Positions 18,608-28,023 are shown, numbered from the stretch's first letter. The stretch is 64,000 nucleotides of DNA from an uncultured Caldimonas sp. (GCF_946480305.1 NZ_CAMLJQ010000008.1:62001-126000), one strand, 5' to 3'. The notes: a model not told the origin generated them from the sequence alone. Made by a program: numbers and translations.

Positions 18608-19945
18608 GTGAATCGACCTTCCTCTCCCCCGGCACCGGCTTCGTTGCCGCTGTCCCGCCTGCTCGCTCACACGGCCGACGCGGTGCGTGCGGTCCGCGCC
18701 GGGCAATCATTGAACGAAGCGCTGGCCGCGTGTCCGGCCGAAGCGCGACCCGGCACGCAGGCGCTCAGCTTCCAGGTGCTGCGGTCGCTCGGGCGCGCCC
18801 AGGCCCTGCGCCAGCGGCTTGCCAAGCGCCCGCCGCCGGCCTGGGTCGACGCCTTGCTGCTCTGTGCGCTCGGCCTGCTGTGGGACGCGAACGCCGTGCC
18901 TTACGCCGAGCACACGCTGGTGGACCAGGCGGTCGACGCCGTCAAGCAGCGCGAGCGCGGGCAGGCCTCGTTCGTCAATGCCGTGCTGCGGCGCTTCCTG
19001 CGGGAGCGGGGCGAGCTGGTTCGCACCACGGAAGGCGATCCGGTGGCCCGGTGGAACCATCCGTCGTGGTGGATCAAGCAGTTGCAGCGCGACTGGCCGG
19101 ATCACTGGCAGGCGCTGCTGCTCGCCAACAACCAGCGCCCGCCGATGACGCTGCGGGTGAACGCGCGGCGTGGCACGACCGAAGGCTACCTGCAGCGGCT
19201 GCAGGCCGCCGGGCTCGCGGCGCGCGTCGTCGGTGCGCACGCCATCGTGCTCGACGAGCCCGTGCCCGTCGGCCGGTTGCCCGGTTTTGCCGAAGGCGAC
19301 GTGTCGGTGCAGGACCTGGCCGCCCAGTGGGCCGCGCCGCTGCTGCTCGGCGACGCCGGGCTGCCAGCGCGCGCACGGGTGCTCGATGCCTGTGCGGCAC
19401 CTGGCGGCAAGACGGCGCACCTGCTCGAACTGGCGGACCTGGACCTGCTTGCCCTCGACAGCGATGCGGATCGCCTGGCGCGCGTCGGCGACACGCTGGG
19501 CCGGCTGGGCCTCAAGGCAGAGCTGAAGACGGCCGACGCCCGCGAACCCGCCGGCTTCTGGGACGGCCGCCTGTTCGACGCCATCCTGATGGACGCGCCC
19601 TGCAGTGCCTCGGGCATCGTGCGTCGTCACCCGGACGTGCGCTGGCTGCGCCGCGACAGCGACATCGCGCAGCTGGCCACCATCCAGCGTGACATGCTTC
19701 ACGCACTGTGGCCCCTGCTCAAACCCGGTGGGCGCCTGTTGTATTGCACCTGCTCGGTGTTCAAGGCCGAGGGACAGCACCAGATCGACGCTTTTTTGCA
19801 ACGTCATCCCGATGCGGCGCAGCTGCCGGCACCCGGGCATGCGCTGCCCTTGCCCCACAATGGAACGGCCGCAGCTGCTTCGGGGGTGCAGGCGGCGGAG
19901 CACGATGGCTTCTTCCATGCGCTGCTGCTCAAGCACCCCGGCTGA
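18608..19945 (+). CDS. rsmB: 16S rRNA (cytosine-967 C5) methyltransferase
   Basis: RsmB methylates C967 of 16S rRNA with S-adenosylmethionine. The 445-residue protein has the N-terminal NusB-like RNA-binding domain (about residues 1-140) and a C-terminal methyltransferase domain with the SAM motif DACAAPGGKTAHLLE, motif IV DAPCSASGIVRRHPD and motif VI YCTCSVF, whose cysteines drive catalysis. GTG 18608 gives the expected length; the long open frame upstream runs into the neighbouring gene. The next gene starts 16 bp downstream. Confidence 0.95.
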   Translation: MNRPSSPPAPASLPLSRLLAHTADAVRAVRAGQSLNEALAACPAEARPGTQALSFQVLRSLGRAQALRQRLAKRPPPAWVDALLLCALGLLWDANAVPYAEHTLVDQAVDAVKQRERGQASFVNAVLRRFLRERGELVRTTEGDPVARWNHPSWWIKQLQRDWPDHWQALLLANNQRPPMTLRVNARRGTTEGYLQRLQAAGLAARVVGAHAIVLDEPVPVGRLPGFAEGDVSVQDLAAQWAAPLLLGDAGLPARARVLDACAAPGGKTAHLLELADLDLLALDSDADRLARVGDTLGRLGLKAELKTADAREPAGFWDGRLFDAILMDAPCSASGIVRRHPDVRWLRRDSDIAQLATIQRDMLHALWPLLKPGGRLLYCTCSVFKAEGQHQIDAFLQRHPDAAQLPAPGHALPLPHNGTAAAASGVQAAEHDGFFHALLLKHPG

Positions 19946-19961
19946 CGAGAGTTCTTCCACC

Positions 19962-20555
19962 GTGCACCGCGCATCCCGGGCCACCTGCCGACTCATCGAT
20001 TTCGCGCAAGCACGACGCGTGGCGCTCGCATTGCTTGTCGCGGTGTTCTGGTTCGGCATCGCGCACGCTGCCGGCATCAACCTGCACGACGTGGAGATCG
20101 GCCGCACCGACGACGGCGTGCATCTCAGCTTCACCGCGGGTTTCGAACTGCCCAAACCGGTGGAGGAGGCGCTGCAGAAGGGCGTGCCGCTGCACTTCGA
20201 TGCGGAGGCGCGCGTCTACCGATCGCGCTGGTACTGGCGCGATCAGCGCATCGCCCGAGCCAGCCGCACGTGGCGCCTCGCCTACCAGCCCTTGACCCGG
20301 CGCTACCGCGTCACCTTTGGCAGCCTCAACCAGAACTACGAGACATTGGGCGAGGCGCTGGTTGCGATCCAGCGCACCACCCGGTGGCGCATTGCCGACC
20401 TGTCCGAATTCGAGCCCGGAGAACGCCACTACATCGAACTCGATTTCCGGCTCGACACCTCGGAGCTGCCGCGGCCGTTGCAGATCGGCATCGGCGGGCA
20501 GGCCGAGTGGGATCTGTCGGCCGAGAGCACGGTCGTGATGGATGATCCGAATTGA
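19962..20555 (+). CDS. DUF4390 domain protein
   Basis: The 197-residue product has an N-terminal hydrophobic export segment (ALALLVAVFWFGIAHA) followed by a DUF4390 domain (ISFTAGFELPKPVEEAL-like LSFTAGFELPKPVEEAL, YRVTFGSLNQNYETLGEAL). It is probably periplasmic or membrane-anchored; the function is unknown. It lies between rsmB and ntrY, an order conserved in Burkholderiales, so it may be made with the NtrYX system. Start GTG 19962 is the first that leaves a sensible signal. Confidence 0.85.
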   Translation: MHRASRATCRLIDFAQARRVALALLVAVFWFGIAHAAGINLHDVEIGRTDDGVHLSFTAGFELPKPVEEALQKGVPLHFDAEARVYRSRWYWRDQRIARASRTWRLAYQPLTRRYRVTFGSLNQNYETLGEALVAIQRTTRWRIADLSEFEPGERHYIELDFRLDTSELPRPLQIGIGGQAEWDLSAESTVVMDDPN

Positions 20556-20582
20556 TGGACCACCCCTGGATGGCCCACCCCC

Positions 20583-20650
20583 GACACGCTTCGCGTGCCC
20601 CCTCAAGGGGGCGATGCCAGCGGACCGGCGGAGCCGGATCCGCGGCATCA
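20583..20650. repeat. Hairpin-rich intergenic repeat of Burkholderiales type
   Basis: Three adjacent inverted repeats fill the gap before ntrY: CACGCTTCGCGTG (20585-20597), CCCCCTCAAGGGGG (20598-20611) and an imperfect 35-base palindrome with ATGCC/GGCAT ends (20614-20648). From memory, similar CCCCCTCAAGGGGG-containing elements recur between genes in this order. It may fold in the transcript and tune rsmB-ntrY readthrough. Only one copy is visible here. Confidence 0.6.
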
Positions 20651-20739
20651 CTTGGCCGCACATGCGGGGTGCGGACGGAGCGCGCCGAACGGGGCCTGGG
20701 TCGCGTGCGGCCAGTGCTTGGCGTTGACGTGGGCACGCC

Positions 20740-23025
20740 GTGACCAAAGCGACTCGTTGGGCGTGGATCATTTCGCTCGTTGCCATTTCCGGCGCCGGGC
20801 TGGTGATGGTCTTTCTGCTGGCGCTGTCGACCAACAACCGGCGGCTGTACGAGCAGCACTTCGAGTGGCTGTTGTGGGTCAACGTGGCGGTGGCGGCGGT
20901 GCTCGCGCTGGTCATCGTCATTGCGGCGGTGCGGCTCACCTTGCGCATGCGCCGCCGCAAGTTCGGCAGCAGGTTGTTGTTCAAGCTGGCCGGCATCTTC
21001 GCGCTGGTGGGCGTGATCCCGGGCCTGGTGATCTACACGGTGTCCTACCAGTTCGTCACCCGCAGCATCGAGAGCTGGTTCGACGTGGAGGTGGAAGGCG
21101 CGCTCGACGCCGGGCTGAACCTCGGCCGCGTGACGCTCGACACGCTGGTCAACGATCTCGCCACGAAAACCCGCTCGGCCGCCGACCGGCTCTCGAACGA
21201 AGGCCGCGAGGCGGCGCTTGCACTTGCGATCGAGCGTGTGCGCGACCAGCTCTCGGCGCAGGACGCGGCGCTGCTCGGCTCCAACGGCCAGGCCATCGTG
21301 AGCGTCGGCGTCAGCCGCGAGGCGCTGGCGCCGGACCGGCCGTCGTCCGTCGCGCTGCGGCAGGTGCGCAGCCAGCGCGTGGTGGCACAACTCGAAGGGT
21401 TGGACGACGACACCGGCGCGCCGCGGATCCGGGTGCTGGCGTACGTGCCCTCGGGCACGTTCAACCTCGCGGCCGAAGACCGCTACCTGCTGGTCACCCA
21501 GCTGATCCCCGCCACGCTGGCGGCCAACGCGCAGGCCGTGCAGGCGGCGTACCGCGACTACCAGCAGCGTGCGCTGGCACGCGAAGGCCTGCGCCGCATG
21601 TACATCGGCACGCTGACGCTGTCGTTGTTCCTGGCCGTGTTTGGTGCGGTGCTGCTGGCCGTCACGCTCGGCAACCAGCTGGCGCGGCCGCTGTTGCTGC
21701 TCGCCGAAGGCGTGCGGCAGGTGGCGCAGGGCGACCTGACGCCGAAGCAGGTGTTCGCCTCCCGCGACGAGCTCGGCGGCCTGACGCGCTCGTTCGCAGA
21801 CATGACACAGCAGCTCTCCGATGCCCGGTCATTGGTGCAGCGCAGCCTCAGCGAACTCGAGGCGGCGAAGACCAACCTGCAGACCATCCTCGACAACATG
21901 ACCGCCGGCGTGATCGTGCTCGACGCCGAAGGTCGCATCGACACCGTCAACCCCGGCGCTACGCGCATCCTGCGGCTGCCGGTCGCGGCCTACCGCGGAC
22001 GCTTGCTGGCGGACGTGCCCAACCTGCAGGACTTCGCGAACGAAGTGGCACGGTTGTTCGAGTTGCATTCCGCCGGCAACGAGGCCGGCGAGCGCGACCA
22101 CTGGCAACAGTCGTTCGAGCTGCAACCGCTGCCTGAGGCCCTGCCCGAGCGCGGCTCCACCACATTGCTGGTCCGCGGCGCCTGGCTGCCGCAGCAGGCG
22201 AGGCTGCTGGTGTTCGACGACATCACGGAGGTGGTGTCCGCTCAGCGCTCCATCGCGTGGGGCGAGGTCGCGCGGCGGCTCGCGCATGAGATCAAGAACC
22301 CGTTGACGCCGATCCAGCTGTCCGCCGAGCGCCTGCAGCACAAGCTCGAGGCCAAGCTCGAAGGCACCGACCGGCAGATGCTCGCCAAGTCGGTCGGCAC
22401 GATCGTCAACCAGGTCAGCGCGATGAAACAGCTCGTCAACGAGTTCCGCGACTACGCGCGCCTGCCCTCGGCGGACCTGAAACCGCTCGATCTCAATGCA
22501 TTGGTGTCGGAGGTCGTCGCGCTGTATGGTTCTGCGCTCGAGTCCGGTCACCTGCACACCGATCTCGCGCACGACCTGCCGGCCATCCTGGGCGACGCCA
22601 GCCAGTTGCGCCAGGTGGTGCACAACCTGCTGCAGAACGGCCTGGACGCGATCTCGGACCAACCGGGCGGGCTGGTCCGCGTGTACACCGAGGCACAACG
22701 CGGCGACGACGGCCATCTTCGCGCCGTGCGGCTCGTCGTCGCCGACAACGGCCCCGGCTTCTCGGAGAAGGTGCTCAACCGCGCGTTCGAGCCCTACGTG
22801 ACCACCAAGTCCAAGGGCACCGGGTTGGGGCTGGCGGTCGTCAAGAAGATTGCCGACGAGCACGCCGCCCGCATCCGGCTGAAGAACCTGGGCACCCAGA
22901 CTGCCGCTGCCGAAGGGGCCGGCGTGAAGGGGGCACAAGTTTCGATATCATTTTCAAAGATCGCTCCACCCAGCCCTGCCATCCCGGACAGCATTCCGCA
23001 TGTCGCCACGGGTTCAGGGAGTTGA
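20740..23025 (+). CDS. ntrY: NtrY-type sensor histidine kinase
   Basis: This 761-residue inner-membrane kinase has N-terminal helices (about residues 8-28, 45-68 and 85-110), a periplasmic region, a further helix near 290-310, a HAMP segment, a PAS-like region (TILDNMTAGVIVLDAEGRI), the HisKA site RRLAHEIKNPLTP with H516, and a HATPase domain (N box NLLQNGLDAI, G1 DNGPGFS, G2 GTGLGLAVVKKI). NtrY phosphorylates NtrX; the pair is linked to nitrogen, redox and envelope responses. GTG 20740 starts just before the first helix. The regulator gene follows by 6 bp. Confidence 0.93.
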   Translation: MTKATRWAWIISLVAISGAGLVMVFLLALSTNNRRLYEQHFEWLLWVNVAVAAVLALVIVIAAVRLTLRMRRRKFGSRLLFKLAGIFALVGVIPGLVIYTVSYQFVTRSIESWFDVEVEGALDAGLNLGRVTLDTLVNDLATKTRSAADRLSNEGREAALALAIERVRDQLSAQDAALLGSNGQAIVSVGVSREALAPDRPSSVALRQVRSQRVVAQLEGLDDDTGAPRIRVLAYVPSGTFNLAAEDRYLLVTQLIPATLAANAQAVQAAYRDYQQRALAREGLRRMYIGTLTLSLFLAVFGAVLLAVTLGNQLARPLLLLAEGVRQVAQGDLTPKQVFASRDELGGLTRSFADMTQQLSDARSLVQRSLSELEAAKTNLQTILDNMTAGVIVLDAEGRIDTVNPGATRILRLPVAAYRGRLLADVPNLQDFANEVARLFELHSAGNEAGERDHWQQSFELQPLPEALPERGSTTLLVRGAWLPQQARLLVFDDITEVVSAQRSIAWGEVARRLAHEIKNPLTPIQLSAERLQHKLEAKLEGTDRQMLAKSVGTIVNQVSAMKQLVNEFRDYARLPSADLKPLDLNALVSEVVALYGSALESGHLHTDLAHDLPAILGDASQLRQVVHNLLQNGLDAISDQPGGLVRVYTEAQRGDDGHLRAVRLVVADNGPGFSEKVLNRAFEPYVTTKSKGTGLGLAVVKKIADEHAARIRLKNLGTQTAAAEGAGVKGAQVSISFSKIAPPSPAIPDSIPHVATGSGS

Positions 23026-23031
23026 GACTGC

Positions 23032-23739
23032 ATGGCCACCATTCTTGTTGTTGACGACGAACTCGGCATCCGCGCACTGCTGTCGGAAATCCTGAGCGAC
23101 GAGGGCCACAACATCGAGCTCGCCGAGAACGCCGCGCAGGCCCGGGCCTTCCGCGAAACGAACCGCCCCGATCTCGTGCTGCTCGACATCTGGATGCCCG
23201 ATGTGGACGGCATCACGCTGTTGAAGGAGTGGAGCGCCAACGGCCAGTTGACGATGCCGGTGATCATGATGTCGGGCCACGGCACGATCGACACGGCTGT
23301 CGAAGCCACCAAGTTTGGTGCCATGGCTTTCCTCGAAAAACCGATCACGCTGCAGAAGCTGCTGCGTGCGGTCGAGCAAGGGCTTGCGCGCCAGGCCCCG
23401 CGCCCGCCGCAGCCGGCAGCCCCCATCGTCCACCACCACGCCGGCGTTCACCCGGTGCGCGACTACGGCATCGACCACGGCATGGTGCCAGTGCAGATGA
23501 CACCGGCCACGCCGCTTGCGCTCGGGCCGCAGCCTGAGCAGATGTTCGTGCTCGACCGCCCGTTGCGCGAAGCGCGCGACGCCTTCGAGAAGGCGTACTT
23601 CGAATTTCATCTCGCCAAAGAGAACGGCAGCATGACCCGTGTGGCCGAAAAGACCGGGCTGGAGCGCACGCATCTGTACCGCAAGCTCAAGCAATTGGGT
23701 GTCGATCTGTCACGCAACAAGAGATCCGGCGGAAACTGA
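23032..23739 (+). CDS. NtrX-like response regulator without the AAA+ domain
   Basis: The 235-residue protein has a receiver domain with phosphoacceptor D52 (LLDIWMPD), T/S and lysine positions in MMSGHGTIDTA and LEKPI, a proline- and histidine-rich linker (about 125-175), and a C-terminal Fis-type helix-turn-helix (MTRVAEKTGLERTHLYRKLKQLGVD). The sigma-54-interacting AAA+ ATPase domain of canonical NtrX is absent, with no trace in other frames. It should therefore act as a DNA-binding regulator or repressor and not as a sigma-54 activator. It is transcribed with ntrY. I believe short forms occur in related genera. Confidence 0.88.
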   Translation: MATILVVDDELGIRALLSEILSDEGHNIELAENAAQARAFRETNRPDLVLLDIWMPDVDGITLLKEWSANGQLTMPVIMMSGHGTIDTAVEATKFGAMAFLEKPITLQKLLRAVEQGLARQAPRPPQPAAPIVHHHAGVHPVRDYGIDHGMVPVQMTPATPLALGPQPEQMFVLDRPLREARDAFEKAYFEFHLAKENGSMTRVAEKTGLERTHLYRKLKQLGVDLSRNKRSGGN

Positions 23740-23759
23740 TATATACTGTTCGACTTTCT

Positions 23760-23835
23760 GGCCTGGTAGCTCAGTTGGTAGAGCAGCGGATTGAAAATCC
23801 GCGTGTCGGTGGTTCGATTCCGCCCTAGGCCACCA
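23760..23835 (+). tRNA. tRNA-Phe (GAA)
   Basis: The 76-nt gene folds as a standard cloverleaf. The acceptor arm is GGCCTGG paired with CTAGGCC, the anticodon stem GCGGA/TCCGC encloses loop TTGAAAA with anticodon GAA at 23793-23795, and the T arm contains GGTTCGATTCC. The CCA end is encoded. It follows the ntrX-like gene by 20 bp; TATATACTG at about 23739-23747 may be its -10 region. Confidence 0.97.
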
Positions 23836-23843
23836 AATACTGA

Positions 23844-23877
23844 AGCCCCGTGCGCGCAAGCCCACGGGGCTTTTTTC
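23844..23877 (+). terminator. Rho-independent terminator after tRNA-Phe
   Basis: AGCCCCGTG and CACGGGGCT form a 9-bp stem with a 10-base loop, followed by TTTTTTC. It is 8 bp past the tRNA CCA end. Confidence 0.92.
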
Positions 23878-23920
23878 TTTCTGACGGACGGCCCGGCACG
23901 GCGGCTGCTCTTTCTGAAGC

Positions 23921-24517
23921 ATGCGCGCGGTGCTCTCCGAGGCTCAGTCCGAGCTGTTCCCCGACCAGACGCCGTGGCCCGAAGGGCTGCGGTACGCCGA
24001 AGGCTTGCTCTCGCAGCGCGAGGAACATGAGCTGATCGCCTCGATCGCCGAGCTGCCGTTGGTGCCTGCCGAATACAAGGACCATCTGGCACGGCGCCGG
24101 GTGGCGCATTTCGGTTCGCGTTATGACTTTGCCGCGGGAGAACTCCTCCCCGCGCCGGCGATACCTCCGCTTCTGCAGCCTCTGCGCGACCGCGTCGCGG
24201 CATGGGCGGGCGTGCCGGCGGAGCAATTCGGCGACGCCTTGATCGCCTGCTACGAGCCGGGCGCGGGGCTGGGGTGGCATCGCGATGTGCCGGACTTCGA
24301 GTGCGTGGCCGGCGTTTCCCTCGCCGGGCATGCGCGGCTGCGCCTGCGCCCCTATGGTCGCGGCAGTGGCACGCCGCGCCATCAGCTCGAGCTGCCTCTG
24401 GCACCCAGGTCGGCCTACCTGTTGTCGGGCTCGGCCCGCTGGGGTTGGCAACACTCGCTGCCCGCGGTCGTTGAACTGCGCTACTCGGTGACGTTCCGCA
24501 CCCGGCGTTTGCGCTGA
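23921..24517 (+). CDS. AlkB-type alpha-ketoglutarate-dependent dioxygenase
   Basis: The 198-residue protein has the Fe(II) ligand set of the AlkB fold: H120 and D122 in WHRDVP, H178 in WQHSLP, and the 2-oxoglutarate-binding arginines R187 and R193 in RYSVTFR. NAFNSCLVNRY-type features of the strictly DNA-repair subgroup are not obvious; a shorter GSRYDF is present, as in AlkB homologues that act on DNA, RNA or other targets. Removal of methyl damage from nucleic acid is the likely role, with substrate uncertain. It starts after the tRNA terminator. Confidence 0.88.
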   Translation: MRAVLSEAQSELFPDQTPWPEGLRYAEGLLSQREEHELIASIAELPLVPAEYKDHLARRRVAHFGSRYDFAAGELLPAPAIPPLLQPLRDRVAAWAGVPAEQFGDALIACYEPGAGLGWHRDVPDFECVAGVSLAGHARLRLRPYGRGSGTPRHQLELPLAPRSAYLLSGSARWGWQHSLPAVVELRYSVTFRTRRLR

Positions 24518-24619
24518 AGCCCTTCCAGCAGCCTCGCAGACGCCGCGGGCTCCTCGCCAGCGGTCGCCGTGCCGGCGCATACAATCAAATGTTTGTCCTT
24601 CGACCCAGGAGAGTCTCCC

Positions 24620-24946
24620 GTGTTTATCTCTGAAGCATTCGCACAGGCCCCCGCTGCAGCACAAGGCGGCGCCGAGTCCACGCTCGTGAGCCTGCTGCCT
24701 CTGGTGCTGATGTTCGTGGTGCTGTACTTCATCATGATCCGTCCGCAAATGAAGCGTCAGAAGGAACACAAGGCCATGATCGAGGCGCTTGCCAAGGGTG
24801 ACGAAGTGGTCACCGCCGGTGGTGTGCTCGGCAAGGTGTCCAAGATCGGTGAAACCTATCTGCACGTCGAGGTATCCAACGGCGTCGAACTGCAGATCCA
24901 GCGCAGCGCGGTCGTCCAGGTCCTGCCCAAGGGCACCCTCAAGTAA
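24620..24946 (+). CDS. yajC: Preprotein translocase accessory protein YajC
   Basis: This 108-residue protein has one membrane helix (about residues 24-42, LVLMFVVLYFIMIRP) and the YajC cytoplasmic domain (GDEVVTAGGVLGKVSKI). It associates with SecDF. GTG 24620 is preferred because AGGAGAG sits five bases upstream; the longer frame to 24569 adds residues absent from the family. It begins the yajC-secD-secF operon; tgt, its usual upstream neighbour in many proteobacteria, is not here. Confidence 0.94.
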   Translation: MFISEAFAQAPAAAQGGAESTLVSLLPLVLMFVVLYFIMIRPQMKRQKEHKAMIEALAKGDEVVTAGGVLGKVSKIGETYLHVEVSNGVELQIQRSAVVQVLPKGTLK

Positions 24947-25023
24947 GACCGGCCGCAGCTGGCTTGCTCTTTTTTGCAGGCGCCCCGGGCGCCTGCGCTA
25001 CCGTCAGTGGCACAAGCATCCTC

Positions 25024-26907
25024 ATGAACCGTTACCCGTGGTGGAAATACGCGATCCTGGTGGTCGCCGTGCTGGTGGGCTTCGTCTACACCCTGCCCAA
25101 CTTCTTCGGCGAAGCGCCGGCTGTCCAGGTTTCCAGCGCCAAGGCGACGGTCAAGGTCGACGCCTCGATGGCCGAGCGTGTCGAGCAAGCCCTGCGAGGC
25201 GCGGGCATTGCGCCCGACTTCGTGCAGTTCGAAGGCAATTCGGTGAAGGCCCGCTTTGCCGACACCGACACGCAGATCCGTGCACGCGATGCACTCGAAC
25301 GCGTGCTCAACCCGAATCGCGAAGACCCGAGCTACATCGTGGCCCTCAACCTGGTGCCGCGGTCGCCGCAGTGGCTCGCATCGCTGAATGCCCTGCCGAT
25401 GTATCTCGGCCTCGATTTGCGCGGGGGGGTCCACTTCCTGATGCAGGTCGACATGAAAGCCGCTTTGACCAAGCGCGCCGAGGCGTTGTCCGGCGACATC
25501 CGTACGCTGCTGCGCGAGAAGGACCTGCGCCATGCCGGCGTGGTGCGCATCGGTGACGACGTGGAGGTGAAGTTCCGCGACCAGCAGGTGCTGGCCGCTG
25601 CGCGCAACCTGCTCACCGACCAGATGCCCGACCTGCAGTGGACCGAGACGGCCGAGGCCGGCGAGTTCAAGCTGACCGGCGCCTTGAAGCCGGAAGCCGC
25701 CCGCCGAGTGCAGGAGCAGGCGCTCAAGCAGAACATCACCACGCTGCACAACCGGGTCAATGAACTTGGCACCAGTGAGCCCGTGATCCAGCAGCAGGGC
25801 CTCGACCGCGTCGTCGTGCAGCTGCCCGGCGTGCAGGACACCGCCCGCGCCAAGGACATCATCGGCCGCACCGCCACGCTGGAGGTGCGTCTGGTCGACG
25901 ACAGCGCCGAAGCGATGTCCGCGGTGGCCGGGGCGGGCCCGGTGCCCTTCGGCACCGAGCGCTATGTCGAGCGGGGTGGCGGCGCGGTGATCGTCAAGCG
26001 GCAGGTCATCCTCACCGGCGAGAACCTCACCGACGCGCAGGCCGGCTTCGACGAGCAGCAGCAGCCGGCGGTGCACCTGACGCTCGACGCCAAGGGCTCG
26101 CGCATCTTCCGCGACGTGACCCGCGACAACGTCGGCAAGCGCATGGCCATCCTGTTGTTCGAGAAGGGCAAGGGCGAGGTCGTGACCGCGCCGGTCATCC
26201 GCACCGAGATCGGTGGGGGCCGGGTGCAGATCTCCGGCAGCATGACGACGCAGGAAGCGAACGACGTGGCGCTGCTGCTGCGCGCCGGCTCGCTGGCCGC
26301 GCCGATGGAAATCATCGAAGAGCGCACGATCGGCCCGACGCTCGGTGCCGACAACATCGCGAAGGGCTTCAACAGCGTGCTGTGGGGCTTCGTCGCGATC
26401 GGTGTCTTCATGATCGCGTACTACATGCTGTTCGGCGTCTTCTCCACGCTGGCGTTGTCGGTCAACCTGCTGCTGCTGGTGGCCGTGCTGTCGATGTTGC
26501 AGGCCACGCTGACGCTGCCAGGGATCGCCGCCATCGCACTCACGCTCGGCATGGCGATCGACGCCAACGTGCTGATCAACGAGCGGGTGCGCGAAGAACT
26601 GCGCAACGGCAATGCGCCCCAGACGGCGATCCATCTCGGCTATGAACGCGCCTGGGCGACCATCCTCGACTCCAACATCACCACGCTGATCGCCGGCGTC
26701 GCGCTGCTGGCCTTCGGCTCGGGTCCGGTGCGTGGTTTCGCCGTCGTGCACGTGCTGGGCATCCTCACGTCGATGTTCTCGGCCGTGTTCTTCTCGCGCG
26801 GGCTGGTGAACCTGTGGTACGGCCGGCAGAAGAAACTCAAGTCGGTGGCCATCGGCCAGGTGTGGCGTCCGGACGGAGCCTCTGTGCCTGCGAAAAGCGA
26901 AGCCTGA
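25024..26907 (+). CDS. secD: Protein translocase subunit SecD
   Basis: SecD with SecF uses proton flow to pull exported proteins through SecYEG. The 627-residue protein starts with a membrane helix (residues 8-24), has a large periplasmic part including LGLDLRGGVHFLMQVD, and ends in five more helices with GMAIDANVLINERVREEL. ATG 25024 starts at MNRYPWWKYA, as in other betaproteobacterial SecD; the longer frame to 24964 is not supported. secF follows by 42 bp. Confidence 0.97.
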   Translation: MNRYPWWKYAILVVAVLVGFVYTLPNFFGEAPAVQVSSAKATVKVDASMAERVEQALRGAGIAPDFVQFEGNSVKARFADTDTQIRARDALERVLNPNREDPSYIVALNLVPRSPQWLASLNALPMYLGLDLRGGVHFLMQVDMKAALTKRAEALSGDIRTLLREKDLRHAGVVRIGDDVEVKFRDQQVLAAARNLLTDQMPDLQWTETAEAGEFKLTGALKPEAARRVQEQALKQNITTLHNRVNELGTSEPVIQQQGLDRVVVQLPGVQDTARAKDIIGRTATLEVRLVDDSAEAMSAVAGAGPVPFGTERYVERGGGAVIVKRQVILTGENLTDAQAGFDEQQQPAVHLTLDAKGSRIFRDVTRDNVGKRMAILLFEKGKGEVVTAPVIRTEIGGGRVQISGSMTTQEANDVALLLRAGSLAAPMEIIEERTIGPTLGADNIAKGFNSVLWGFVAIGVFMIAYYMLFGVFSTLALSVNLLLLVAVLSMLQATLTLPGIAAIALTLGMAIDANVLINERVREELRNGNAPQTAIHLGYERAWATILDSNITTLIAGVALLAFGSGPVRGFAVVHVLGILTSMFSAVFFSRGLVNLWYGRQKKLKSVAIGQVWRPDGASVPAKSEA

Positions 26908-26949
26908 CGCGCTCGCACACCCCCTTCAATCACGCAAAGACCCCTAGCG

Positions 26950-27981
26950 ATGGAATTCTTCCGAATCAGGCGCGACATCCCGTTCATGCGGCACGCGCTG
27001 GTGCTCAACGTGATTTCGCTGGTGACCTTTCTGGCCGCGGTGTTCTTCCTCGTCACGAAGGGGCTGCACCTGTCCATCGAGTTCACGGGCGGCACGGTGC
27101 TGGAGGTGCAGTACGCCCAGGCCGCAGACCTCCCGAAGGTGCGCTCGACGGTCGAGTCCCTGCAGCTTGGCGATGTGCAGGTGCAGAACTTCGGCACCTC
27201 GCGCGACGTGCTGATCCGCATCCCCCTGCGTGGCGAGATCAAGCAGAGCGAACTGGTCGGGCAGGTGTTCGGCAAGCTGTGCAGTGCCGAAGGCGGCACC
27301 GTGCAGCGTCAGCAGACCGTGACCGATCAAGGCGAGTCGGTCAGCCGCGAGGTGTGCTCCACCGCGGCCGGCGAGCCGGTGCGTCTGCAACGCAGCGAGT
27401 TCGTCGGGCCGCAGGTCGGCTCCGAGCTGGCGCGTGACGGCGCGCTGGCGCTGGCAGTCACGATCGCCGGGATCATGATCTACCTGGCTTTCCGCTTCGA
27501 GTGGAAGTTCTCGGTCGCGGGCATCATCGCCAACCTGCACGACGTGATCATCATCCTGGGCTTCTTCGCGTTCTTCCAGTGGGAGTTCTCGCTGTCGGTG
27601 CTGGCGGCAGTGCTCGCCGTGCTGGGCTATTCGGTCAACGAATCGGTCGTGATCTTCGACCGCATCCGCGAAGCCTTCCGCAAGTACCGCAAGATGACCA
27701 CCCAGGAGGTCATCGACCACGCGATCACCAGCACGATCAGCCGCACCGTGATCACGCACGGATCCACCCAGATCATGGTGCTGTCGATGCTCATCTTTGG
27801 TGGCCCGACCCTGCACTACTTCGCGCTGGCACTCACGATCGGCATCCTGTTCGGCATCTATTCGTCGGTGTTCGTCGCGGCCGCCATCGCCATGTGGCTG
27901 GGCGTGAAACGTGAAGACTTGATCAAGCAGACGCGCAAGGAAACCGATCCGGACGATCCGAATGCGGGTGCCGTGGTGTAG
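26950..27981 (+). CDS. secF: Protein translocase subunit SecF
   Basis: The 343-residue protein has the SecF layout: an N-terminal helix, the periplasmic segment with LSIEFTGGTVLEV, and five C-terminal helices including SVNESVVIFDRIRE and SRTVITHGSTQIMVL. It forms the proton-driven SecDF complex with the upstream gene. The periplasmic part contains an insert around residues 105-140 with two cysteines (KLCSAEGG and REVCSTAAGE). Confidence 0.97.
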   Translation: MEFFRIRRDIPFMRHALVLNVISLVTFLAAVFFLVTKGLHLSIEFTGGTVLEVQYAQAADLPKVRSTVESLQLGDVQVQNFGTSRDVLIRIPLRGEIKQSELVGQVFGKLCSAEGGTVQRQQTVTDQGESVSREVCSTAAGEPVRLQRSEFVGPQVGSELARDGALALAVTIAGIMIYLAFRFEWKFSVAGIIANLHDVIIILGFFAFFQWEFSLSVLAAVLAVLGYSVNESVVIFDRIREAFRKYRKMTTQEVIDHAITSTISRTVITHGSTQIMVLSMLIFGGPTLHYFALALTIGILFGIYSSVFVAAAIAMWLGVKREDLIKQTRKETDPDDPNAGAVV

Positions 27982-28023
27982 AGTGCCAGGAATTTCGCAC
28001 GGCACCCAGGCTACCTCTCCACC

